The notes beneath the pieces were generated by a model. The model had not been told where the DNA came from. It saw only the letters and a program-made list of their open reading frames with translations, and did not search any database. The translations under genes and the position numbers were made by a program. Below, in pieces: positions 1-4,834 of a stretch of DNA of 5,650 nt. Numbering within the stretch: the first letter of the stretch is position 1; each line of letters opens with the position of its first letter. Source of the stretch: Candidatus Bathyarchaeota archaeon (GTDB lineage: Archaea > Thermoproteota > Bathyarchaeia > Bathyarchaeales > UBA233); assembly GCA_007050895.1 (NCBI GenBank), contig SMYP01000008.1, positions 1 to 5,650 of the forward strand. The letters run 5' to 3'.

Positions 1-9
1 GGAGATTTT

Positions 10-453
10 ATGTCTGGAATTATTATTCTTTATTATAGTCAAACTGGAAACACAGAGAAGATGGCTAATGCTGTAGCTGAAGGCGCTAAAACCGTTGGTA
101 AACTTGACGTAGAGTTAACATATCATGTTGATGCTGAAGCTTTGCCGAGTTTTGGTGCTTTACTTCTTGGCGCACCAACATATCACCATGATATACCAAT
201 TGACATGAAGAAGCTTTTTGAAGAAGCAGCAGCAAAAGGAGTAAACCTGAAAGGGAAAGTGGGCGGCGCTTTCGGCTCATACGGCTGGAGTGGCGAAGCG
301 CCAAAGTTGCTTCTTGAAATCATGAAAAATAAATTTGAAATGCAAGTAATTGAACCGCCATTGCTAGCGAGATATGTCCCAGACGCAGGTATGCTTGATA
401 AGTGTCGCGATTTTGGAAAACGCGTTTCCGAAACCCTTATTCATCAAACTTGA
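10..453 (+). CDS. Short-chain flavodoxin (FprA C-terminal-domain type)
   Basis: This is a 147-aa flavodoxin, a soluble FMN-binding electron carrier expected in the cytoplasm. The sequence shows a hydrophobic first strand (residues 4-9) followed by the FMN phosphate loop SQTGNT (10-15). A second flavin-contact loop, GAPTYHHD, lies at 54-61, and a third, AFGSYGWSGEAPK, at 87-99. The third loop closely resembles the flavodoxin half of flavodiiron proteins (FprA/ROO). The length matches a free-standing flavodoxin and there is no diiron domain in the window. The ATG lies 5 nt after GGAG at positions 1-4, which supports this start; the promoter is outside the window. The ferritin-like gene follows after 27 nt on the same strand, so the two are probably co-transcribed, and a role in passing electrons for oxygen or iron chemistry is inferred. 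The family call is firm; the redox partner is unknown. Confidence 0.93.
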   Translation: MSGIIILYYSQTGNTEKMANAVAEGAKTVGKLDVELTYHVDAEALPSFGALLLGAPTYHHDIPIDMKKLFEEAAAKGVNLKGKVGGAFGSYGWSGEAPKLLLEIMKNKFEMQVIEPPLLARYVPDAGMLDKCRDFGKRVSETLIHQT

Positions 454-465
454 TATGTTCTAAAA

Positions 466-471
466 AGGAGG
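466..471 (+). promoter_or_regulatory. Shine-Dalgarno site AGGAGG deciding a TTG start
   Basis: AGGAGG ends 9 nt before the TTG at 481. The flavodoxin TGA stop (451-453) is in the same frame, and no other ATG, GTG or TTG lies between it and 481. TTG 481 is therefore the first possible start, and this site explains its use. Confidence 0.85.
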
Positions 472-480
472 CGAAGGAAG

Positions 481-966
481 TTGAGTTCAAAAGCGGAAAA
501 TGACCTAATTGCCTTTATAAGACAGCAGATCGTTGTCGAGAAAGAAATTGTGAATTCACTTAACAAAGGAGTAGCTAATATAGTTAACCCCCCAGTTAAA
601 GGAGTCCTGAAAGGAATATCTTTAGACTCAATGAAACACGCGGAGCTATATTCTGCGGCTCTTACATTATTGACAAAGACTTCTCAAGCGTTGACACAGG
701 AAGACCTTGACGCTCAACGTGCGCTTGTGGAAAAGCACATAAAATTAGAGGCGGAACTTATCAAGAAAATAGAGATTAAACTTGTCACAGTCGAAGACAG
801 AAAGGTCAAATTCCTTCTAGAATCGATATTAATTGACGAGAAAAGACATCACGCCATGCTGAATCTTGTTCTGGATATAATTGTTCATGGAGAAACAATA
901 ACTGAGGGCGACTGGTGGCAACTGTTATGGGAAAATGCGCCGTTCCACGGAGCTCCAGGCGGCTAG
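481..966 (+). CDS. Ferritin-like (four-helix bundle) domain protein
   Basis: This 161-aa protein is almost entirely helical and fits the ferritin/rubrerythrin-like diiron superfamily. Candidate metal ligands sit once per helix: E20 or E22 in helix 1 (VVEKEIV), D49 and H53 in helix 2 (DSMKHAEL), E84/H86/E90 in helix 3 (VEKHIKLE), and E120-x-x-H123 in helix 4 (IDEKRHH). Helix 2 carries Asp where classical members have Glu. There are no C-terminal CxxC pairs, so this is not a full rubrerythrin. The tail after the bundle is tryptophan-rich and ends HGAPGG. The start is TTG with a strong Shine-Dalgarno. The flavodoxin 27 nt upstream suggests a joint role in iron binding or peroxide/oxygen detoxification, which is inferred from context only. 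Metal occupancy and enzymatic activity cannot be read from the sequence. The fold call is good; the precise family is uncertain. Confidence 0.82.
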   Translation: MSSKAENDLIAFIRQQIVVEKEIVNSLNKGVANIVNPPVKGVLKGISLDSMKHAELYSAALTLLTKTSQALTQEDLDAQRALVEKHIKLEAELIKKIEIKLVTVEDRKVKFLLESILIDEKRHHAMLNLVLDIIVHGETITEGDWWQLLWENAPFHGAPGG

Positions 967-979
967 TCATCTAAACCTC

Positions 980-985
980 TTTTTT
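980..985 (+). terminator. Poly-T terminator candidate after the flavodoxin/ferritin-like unit
   Basis: A run of six T (CTCTTTTTTC) begins 14 nt after the stop of the ferritin-like gene. Archaeal RNA polymerase commonly terminates at such U-tracts without a hairpin, so this is a reasonable end for the two-gene transcript. Confidence 0.5.
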
Positions 986-1040
986 CAAATCACTTGACTG
1001 CGTTTCTAAACTAAGGAAAGCAAGAAGGTATACGATTCTA

Positions 1041-1047
1041 TTTTTTT
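1041..1047 (+). terminator. Second T-tract, possible back-up terminator
   Basis: Seven T follow a region with a weak hairpin at 1000-1021. The T-run lies in the loop between TTCTA (1036-1040) and TAGAA (1049-1053). It is downstream of the ferritin-like gene and could catch read-through from the first T-run. Confidence 0.35.
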
Positions 1048-1184
1048 GTAGAAAAGGAATGGTCTATTCCACATAATGTTCATCACGTGAATATATCCGC
1101 GAAGGAATTTTGAATTTTCCTTGAGATTAGAATGCCTATTTTGCTGCTTTTCCAAAACTATCCAGATGCCTCGGTTTTACTTAG

Positions 1185-1189
1185 GAAAA
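1185..1189 (-). terminator. Poly-T terminator candidate for the winged-helix regulator
   Basis: On the minus strand this reads ATTTTTCC, 31 nt past the TAG stop of the regulator (1220-1222). It is the first run of five T after that gene. Confidence 0.35.
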
Positions 1190-1219
1190 ATGTCTTCTGT
1201 TTTAACCTTGGTTGTGGAT

Positions 1220-2164
1220 CTACGATTTTTCATTGCTCAAAACTTGTTCTGAAGAGTTCCATGTTTCCTCGACCAAGTTTTGAAGGTCCTGCAATAATGT
1301 AGCTATTTTTTCGCCTTTAGCGGTTAGATTGTATACCTTCGGAGTTTTTCTTGTGAAAACGAGTTTCTTTCCTTTTAACCCTCTCAAGTACTTGTAGATT
1401 CTTCTAATCGAAAGCTCTGTTTTTCTTGCTAGTTTCCTAGCTGCGATTCCTTCTTCGGGAATGCTGTCATAAATTTTTTTCTCGGTTACATAGAGTGCCT
1501 CTTTTTTTGGGTCGCGTTTAGACTTAAAGAAAAACACGTAGTCTTTTTCTTCAGGGGTTTCTATTAATCCTGCCGTTTTCAGCCGTTTTAGAACTCGAGA
1601 GGCAATTCTTGGCGATATTAAGGCTTCTATCTCTTGGAAGGTCTTAGGTCCAGTGAGCAGATTAATGAGAAGCGTTTCTTCATAGCATTCGGAATGAGCT
1701 GGCAAAACTTTAATGAATTCGGGAAAATCTTCAAGAAGCTCGGTGAGTCTGCCCCCAAATATAGTTGCGTAGTATTCTTCTCGAGCTTCTGCAGCTAGTC
1801 CCACACTTATTAACGGACGTAAATATTCTTGGCTGATTGTATCCTGGCTGTGAGTGTAACCCGCTCTTTTGAGTTCCTGCTGAAGTTGGTTCACCGAATA
1901 GCGCCCTTTAACAATTGAGTATAAAATGTGCAGTCTTGTTTCATTTTTCAAGACATTAAGCAGTTCTTTTATGAAATTCGGGTTATCCATGGTTTCGCGC
2001 AGTCTTCTAAGCTCGTTTTTCAGTTTCCAAACATTACACCGAGTTATACATTTGAGCGGTGTTAATGGCGCGCAATTTCTACATTCAGCGTCCAGTGTGC
2101 GGACCATTTCTACCAAACCAGTGCTTTTTGATGTGCTTTTAGGCGGAGATGCTACCGCTCTCAT
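1220..2164 (-). CDS. Multi-winged-helix transcriptional regulator with N-terminal Cys4 motif
   Basis: This 314-aa protein is a probable DNA-binding regulator. The N-terminus has a disordered Ser/Thr/Lys stretch (1-20) and then CRNCAPLTPLKCITRC (28-43), a C-x2-C-x7-C-x3-C pattern that could bind zinc, iron or an Fe-S cluster. Three segments with winged-helix character follow: about 64-128 (ArsR-like, NVLKNETRLHILYSIVKG), 160-215 (LLTGPKTFQEIEALISPRIASRVLKRL), and 225-290 (IPEEGIAARKLARKTELSIRRIYKYLRGL, with a wing ending YNLTAKGEK). The frame stays open to 2290, but that extension crosses the operator repeats and TATA element. The ATG at 2164, preceded by AAGGGGAAAA, is therefore preferred. 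The gene is divergent from the CxxC helix-turn-helix gene and probably shares its control region, so autoregulation is likely. There is no transmembrane segment. The regulatory class is well supported; the ligand and targets are unknown. Confidence 0.8.
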   Translation of the reverse strand: MRAVASPPKSTSKSTGLVEMVRTLDAECRNCAPLTPLKCITRCNVWKLKNELRRLRETMDNPNFIKELLNVLKNETRLHILYSIVKGRYSVNQLQQELKRAGYTHSQDTISQEYLRPLISVGLAAEAREEYYATIFGGRLTELLEDFPEFIKVLPAHSECYEETLLINLLTGPKTFQEIEALISPRIASRVLKRLKTAGLIETPEEKDYVFFFKSKRDPKKEALYVTEKKIYDSIPEEGIAARKLARKTELSIRRIYKYLRGLKGKKLVFTRKTPKVYNLTAKGEKIATLLQDLQNLVEETWNSSEQVLSNEKS

Positions 2165-2186
2165 TTGATTTTCCCCTTTGACGGTG

Positions 2187-2197
2187 TCCCGACGGGA
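2187..2197. repeat. Short GC-rich inverted repeat in the regulator leader
   Basis: TCCCGACGGGA is a perfect inverted repeat around a central A, 23 bases upstream of the 2164 start on the minus strand. It stands out against AT-rich surroundings. It could be a protein site on DNA; with a 3-nt loop it would give only a 4-bp hairpin in RNA. Confidence 0.4.
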
Positions 2198-2242
2198 AGG
2201 AGTGAGAGATTGGGTGAAAAAGACCTTAAAGGAGATATGCCC

Positions 2243-2282
2243 GTCATGACACGCGTCATAAAATATGACATGCGTCATATTT
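2243..2282. promoter_or_regulatory. Tandem palindromic operators between two divergent regulators
   Basis: Two 15-bp elements, ATGACACGCGTCATA (2246-2260) and ATGACATGCGTCATA (2265-2279), are identical at 14 of 15 positions and begin 19 bp apart, close to two helical turns. Each is itself an inverted repeat ATGAC-N4-GTCAT. In the second, the arms extend to 9 bp (2261-2269 with 2274-2282). An extra half-site GTCAT at 2243-2247 overlaps the first and creates GTCATGAC. The array abuts the TATA element at 2280-2287, so a bound dimer should interfere with TBP/TFB or polymerase. The binding protein is inferred to be one of the two flanking regulators. Confidence 0.8.
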
Positions 2283-2287
2283 ATATA
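2280..2287. promoter_or_regulatory. TATA element usable in both directions
   Basis: TTTATATA on the plus strand reads TATATAAA on the minus strand. On the minus strand AGAAAT, one base upstream, fits the archaeal BRE pattern RNWAAW. Transcription would then start near 2258, inside the operator array, giving a leader of about 95 nt for the 2164 start. On the plus strand the spacing to the 2324 ATG is right for a start near 2308-2312 and a 12-16 nt leader, but the upstream bases (GTCATA) are a poor BRE. Confidence 0.6.
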
Positions 2288-2323
2288 CATTTCTAACAGA
2301 AATAGACGAATTGGTGGACTATA

Positions 2324-2707
2324 ATGTTGCTACCGTGCGAAGTAGGTGTTCAAACAGTTTTGCCTGCGATAAGAGCCCTAATGGCCCGAACCATTATGGA
2401 AAAACACATGATGAAAGAAAGACAGGTCGCAGCGCTCCTTGGCTTATCCCAATCGGCAATAAGTAGGTATACAACAAAAAATAGAGGAAACATAATAACC
2501 ATTGAAAACGTACCTGAAGTACAATTGCTCATAGACCAAATTATAAATCTACTCCTATATGGAAAACCCCACCAAACCACAGAAATTCTAGAACTCCTAT
2601 GCAAAACATGCAAAATAATACGCGAAAAAGGGCTAATGTGCGATCTCTGTCAGAAGAAAACCCGCGAAAACTTGACTGACGTATGCGCTTTTTGTCGTTC
2701 AACCTAA
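2324..2707 (+). CDS. Helix-turn-helix regulator with three CxxC pairs (COG2522-like)
   Basis: This 127-aa protein matches the archaeal predicted-regulator group usually filed as COG2522. It begins MLLPCEVGVQTVLPAIRAL, as that group does. Residues 29-50 form an XRE/sigma-like helix-turn-helix (KERQVAALLGLSQSAISRY). A helical dimer-like segment follows at about 57-92. The C-terminus has C93-x2-C96, C106-x2-C109 and C121-x2-C124, a likely zinc or Fe-S site. Some relatives are fused to a ThiDN (thiamine phosphate synthase-like) domain; none is present here, and the length suits a stand-alone member. The ATG follows GGTGG (2313-2317) at a 6-nt gap. The gene is divergent from the Cys4 winged-helix regulator, and the tandem operators lie directly upstream, so autorepression or cross-regulation is plausible. 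Target genes are unknown. Confidence 0.85.
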   Translation: MLLPCEVGVQTVLPAIRALMARTIMEKHMMKERQVAALLGLSQSAISRYTTKNRGNIITIENVPEVQLLIDQIINLLLYGKPHQTTEILELLCKTCKIIREKGLMCDLCQKKTRENLTDVCAFCRST

Positions 2708-2719
2708 CTCGAGATTAAA

Positions 2720-2729
2720 TTTTTAAAAA
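2720..2729 (+). promoter_or_regulatory. TATA-like element for the CoA-binding protein gene
   Basis: TTTTTAAAAA lies in the 46-61 nt gap before the next gene. A start of transcription about 25 nt downstream would be near 2750, before the TTG at 2769. The T-run 2720-2724 may also end the upstream transcript. Confidence 0.45.
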
Positions 2730-2768
2730 CTAACTATCAAATTCCTATAATATTTGGGAAGAGAGCAA

Positions 2769-3194
2769 TTGAGCCAAAGCGAGATTGAAGAGATACTTAC
2801 AAAATATAAAATCATCGCCGTGGTAGGTCTATCCAGAGAACCTGATAAGGATAGTCACCGAGTAAGTGCATATTTGAAAGCACATGGCTTCCACATAGTA
2901 CCCGTAAATCCTTTTGCAGATGAAGTGCTTGGAGAAAAAAGCTATAGAAACCTCCTTGAAATCCCGCCTGAACTTCAAAAAACCATAGAGATAGTTGGAA
3001 TTTTCCGAAGGTCTAAGGATGTGCCGTCCATCGTAGATCAAGCCATCAAACTAAAATCACTGTACGGACACCCGCTAGTGGTGTGGATGCAGTTAGGAAT
3101 AGTCAACGAACAAGCTGCTGAGACAGCAAAAAAAGCTGGATTAACCGTGGTTATGAACAAGTGTATGATGATTGAACATAATCGAACTTTGTAG
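2769..3194 (+). CDS. CoA-binding domain protein (YccU/COG1832-like)
   Basis: A Rossmann-fold protein of 141 aa, of the small CoA_binding_2 family related to the N-terminal domain of succinyl-CoA synthetase alpha. Visible features are the first strand and turn IIAVVGLSREPDKDSHRV (15-32), PVNPFADEVLGEKSY (45-59), VGIFRRSKDVP (76-86), VVWMQLGIVNEQAAETAKKAG (104-124), and the terminal VVMNKCMMIEH (127-137). All are in the usual family order and the length is normal. The exact biochemical role of this family is not established. Start choice: TTG 2769 has a purine-rich GGGAAGAG (2756-2763) in front, whereas the in-frame TTG at 2754 has none and would sit almost at the predicted transcript start; using it would add five residues. 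It is convergent with the VIT-like gene, with an 18-bp gap. The family call is firm, the start less so. Confidence 0.9.
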   Translation: MSQSEIEEILTKYKIIAVVGLSREPDKDSHRVSAYLKAHGFHIVPVNPFADEVLGEKSYRNLLEIPPELQKTIEIVGIFRRSKDVPSIVDQAIKLKSLYGHPLVVWMQLGIVNEQAAETAKKAGLTVVMNKCMMIEHNRTL

Positions 3195-3212
3195 TTCAAA
3201 ACGTGTCCTTTT

Positions 3213-4055
3213 CTATGCGATACCACCTAACACTAATGAAGCAACAGTTGCAATAATCACGATGGCTAAGGTTTCAAATAATGTTACTTTCCAGTTCACA
3301 CGCGTCTTTTTTGAACGGTAACGAACTAGAAAAATGCCAACTATAACGGCGACTATAGTTAAAGACAGGATAGCATCAAGTGGACTAGGCAAAGCGATGT
3401 AGGTTATTATGGGTATGCTACCTGCCACAAATGTAGTAATGCCGCAGATTATTGCAGCATAAAGGTTGGACCGGTGTATCTCTTTATCCAGCAGAACAAA
3501 GAGTTTCTTTATTAGAAACAGTGATTTGTCTCGCTCTTTCTTGTCTGGGATGTCGCTTACACTGTAATTCATCAGGTTCTGCAGGGTCATAATGTCCGCT
3601 AGGTCTTCTGTGATGCCGCCCAAGAGGAAACTGGAGAAATTAGTTATTGCAACTGCGCTGAGGGTCAGGAAAGCCGCGAAAATCGTTAGTTGAGGTCCCA
3701 AGGCAGCGATGAACGCGGATAATATTACAACTATTCCCGTTATAGAGCCGTCAACTAGGCCCGCTACAATTTCCATGATGGGTTCCTTCTTTAAAAGAAG
3801 GCTCTCCCACTCTTTGCTCATTCTTTTGCCTTGCTTGGTTAACTTAACATCGCCATTAAATTCTGTGATTAGCCCTTCGGAAGACATTTCCTTCAAAGCT
3901 TTCTCAAGTTCATTCATTTCTATACAAGTGTAACTTGAACAAACTTTGTCTATGCGACGTTTAAGCATGGTCTTTCGAATTTTATTGCCCTTGGCGAGAT
4001 TTAACAGGACAACAACTCTTATAACGTCAGGCAATTCTTGGATTTCAAACGACAC
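3213..4055 (-). CDS. Winged-helix/VIT1-CCC1-like membrane fusion protein
   Basis: 280 aa in two parts. Residues 8-79 form a cytoplasmic winged helix (LEKALKEMSSEGLITEFNGD with wing VKLTKQGKR). The rest resembles VIT1/CCC1 iron/manganese transporters with about five membrane spans: near 94-118, 121-146, 198-221, 226-245 and 257-279. Span 1 carries EIVAGLVDGSITG with the family Asp (D102) in the GLxDG signature; span 2 ends SSFLLGGITEDLAD with E150, D151 and D154. The spans 2-3 linker is only about 50 residues and not Glu-rich, so the helical metal-binding domain of VIT1 seems reduced or absent. GTG 4055 has GGTGA 8 nt upstream; the outer GTG at 4067 has no such site and would add four residues (MNCC). 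Export or storage of Fe2+/Mn2+, with the winged helix as sensor or dimer module, is inferred. A non-transporting membrane regulator is an alternative. Confidence 0.78.
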   Translation of the reverse strand: MSFEIQELPDVIRVVVLLNLAKGNKIRKTMLKRRIDKVCSSYTCIEMNELEKALKEMSSEGLITEFNGDVKLTKQGKRMSKEWESLLLKKEPIMEIVAGLVDGSITGIVVILSAFIAALGPQLTIFAAFLTLSAVAITNFSSFLLGGITEDLADIMTLQNLMNYSVSDIPDKKERDKSLFLIKKLFVLLDKEIHRSNLYAAIICGITTFVAGSIPIITYIALPSPLDAILSLTIVAVIVGIFLVRYRSKKTRVNWKVTLFETLAIVIIATVASLVLGGIA

Positions 4056-4063
4056 GCAACAAT

Positions 4064-4068
4064 TCACC
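4064..4068 (-). promoter_or_regulatory. Shine-Dalgarno GGTGA choosing the inner GTG start
   Basis: GGTGA on the minus strand ends 8 nt before GTG 4055, matching the archaeal 16S tail complement. It overlaps the outer GTG (4065-4067), so that codon is part of the binding site rather than a likely start. Confidence 0.6.
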
Positions 4069-4132
4069 GTTGCACACGCAGAAAGCTTTATTCACACTAA
4101 TAACTCTTTTGCGACCATTCGAAACCAAATAA

Positions 4133-4141
4133 CCTTTTAAA
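4133..4141 (-). promoter_or_regulatory. Weak TATA-like element for the VIT-like gene
   Basis: TTTAAAAGG on the minus strand would place the transcript start near 4112 and leave a leader of roughly 57 nt. The core TTTAAA is symmetric, so it could also serve the methyltransferase gene on the other strand. No BRE is clear on either side. Confidence 0.3.
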
Positions 4142-4202
4142 CGACATTAATTTCAAGCTGTGCAGGGTATAGACTAAAATCACGGAAAATCCACTATTCG
4201 AA

Positions 4203-4209
4203 AGGGAGG
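4203..4209 (+). promoter_or_regulatory. Shine-Dalgarno AGGGAGG for the methyltransferase
   Basis: AGGGAGG ends 10 nt before ATG 4220. It is a strong purine match and supports that start. A weak TATA-like stretch (ACTAAAATC, near 4172-4180) lies upstream. Confidence 0.65.
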
Positions 4210-4219
4210 CACAGGTTTT

Positions 4220-4834
4220 ATGGGCTCAAACTACGATGAATGGGATCAGATCTACCGCAGATACAGGCTGGAATCCTTGGGATGGGAGCTTGGCAAACCC
4301 AGGCCAGTTCTGGTTGAGTTCGTTGAGAAAGGGCTAATAAAGAAGGGCAAGACATTGGACCTTTGCTGCGGAGCTGGAACTAATACGGTTTACCTTGGAG
4401 AAAAGGGTTTCGAAGTAACAGGCATAGACATTTCGGAGAAAGCAATGCAATATGCTAAAGCGAAAGCAGCGCAAGCTAACGCACATGTAAATTTTGTTAT
4501 CGAAAACTTTGTTGACCTAACATTCGGAAATGAAGAGTTTGATTTTGTTTTTGATATGGGCTGTTTCCACCACGTAAAACTAGCGGATAGGCAAAAGTTC
4601 ATAGAGGGCGTTCACCGTGTTCTGAAAAAAGGCGGAGACTACTTGCTTACGTGCTTTAGCCACAAAAACGGTCCCGGCTGGAATCACTTCACAGAGAAAC
4701 AGTTGATCAACCTTTTTTCAGGCTACTTCAAAATAGACGAGATCCGACATATTTCTTCGATCGAAGGCGACGGGGTTAAACGTTATTTCTATACGCTTTG
4801 GATGAAAAAGAAAAGTGATTTGGCAACTAGTTAG
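4220..4834 (+). CDS. Class I SAM-dependent methyltransferase
   Basis: A 204-aa Rossmann-fold methyltransferase. Motif I is TLDLCCGAGTNTVYL (45-59), where GAG is the SAM-binding glycine turn. VTGIDIS (66-72) supplies the acidic residue (D70) for the SAM ribose. FDFVFDMGCFHHV (107-119) is motif IV-like, and VLKKGGDYLLTCFS (134-147) is the usual post-motif strand. The N-terminus WDQIYRRY plus LGWELGKPRPVLVEFVEKG (20-38) resembles thiopurine/TehB-like small-molecule methyltransferases, which have a similar 'W...P' lead-in. Methylation of a thiol, a metalloid or another small molecule is thus possible, but the substrate is not determined. A protein or RNA substrate cannot be excluded. Its stop codon overlaps that of endonuclease III on the other strand by 4 bp. 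Confidence 0.9.
   Translation: MGSNYDEWDQIYRRYRLESLGWELGKPRPVLVEFVEKGLIKKGKTLDLCCGAGTNTVYLGEKGFEVTGIDISEKAMQYAKAKAAQANAHVNFVIENFVDLTFGNEEFDFVFDMGCFHHVKLADRQKFIEGVHRVLKKGGDYLLTCFSHKNGPGWNHFTEKQLINLFSGYFKIDEIRHISSIEGDGVKRYFYTLWMKKKSDLATS

Larger units (their letters stand above)
967..1219. other. Gene-free stretch between two convergent genes
   Basis: These 253 bases hold no credible open reading frame, tRNA or repeat array. They contain T-runs at 980-985 and 1041-1047 on the plus strand and 1185-1189 on the minus strand. Several weak inverted repeats are present: 1000-1006 with 1016-1021 (one bulge); GGAAT 1056-1060 with ATTCC 1066-1070; AAGGAA 1102-1107 with TTCCTT 1117-1122. The last overlaps a direct repeat of GAATTTT. 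It most likely acts as a two-way termination zone. Confidence 0.5.

Noticed and set aside
86..304. Open frame on the minus strand within the flavodoxin gene.
   Set aside because: It is the shadow of a clearly conserved gene; the translation is low-complexity leucine and resembles nothing.
10..966. Possible read-through fusion: flavodoxin and ferritin-like genes are in the same frame, separated by one TGA at 451-453.
   Set aside because: A strong AGGAGG and a suitable TTG lie just before the second gene, so separate initiation explains the arrangement. There is no recoding signal that I can identify.
1036..1053. TTCTA-T7-G-TAGAA as a classic intrinsic terminator hairpin.
   Set aside because: The T-run is in the loop rather than after the stem, and the stem is only 5 bp of mostly A-T, so only the T-tract itself is retained as a candidate.
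1926..2168. Open frame on the plus strand opposite the winged-helix regulator.
   Set aside because: It is antisense to the conserved Cys4 and winged-helix coding region, with Ser/Phe-rich shadow composition.
2243..2282. CRISPR-like or mobile-element repeat interpretation of the tandem 15-mers.
   Set aside because: There are only two units with a 4-bp gap, each palindromic and next to a TATA element; this fits operators, and there is no transposase or array.
2350..2613. Minus-strand open frame opposite the CxxC helix-turn-helix gene.
   Set aside because: It is an antisense shadow of a recognised gene, with no ribosome binding site noted and no recognisable motif.
10..4055. One dedicated iron-storage or redox island made of flavodoxin, ferritin-like, regulators and VIT-like transporter.
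   Set aside because: The genes are on both strands in separate units, with a CoA-binding gene between, and the operator motif was not seen at the other promoters in this window. Kept only as a loose hypothesis.
3709..4140. Two plus-strand open frames opposite the winged-helix/VIT gene.
   Set aside because: Both are antisense to coding sequence with recognisable domains. The one reaching 4140 runs into the divergent promoter region.
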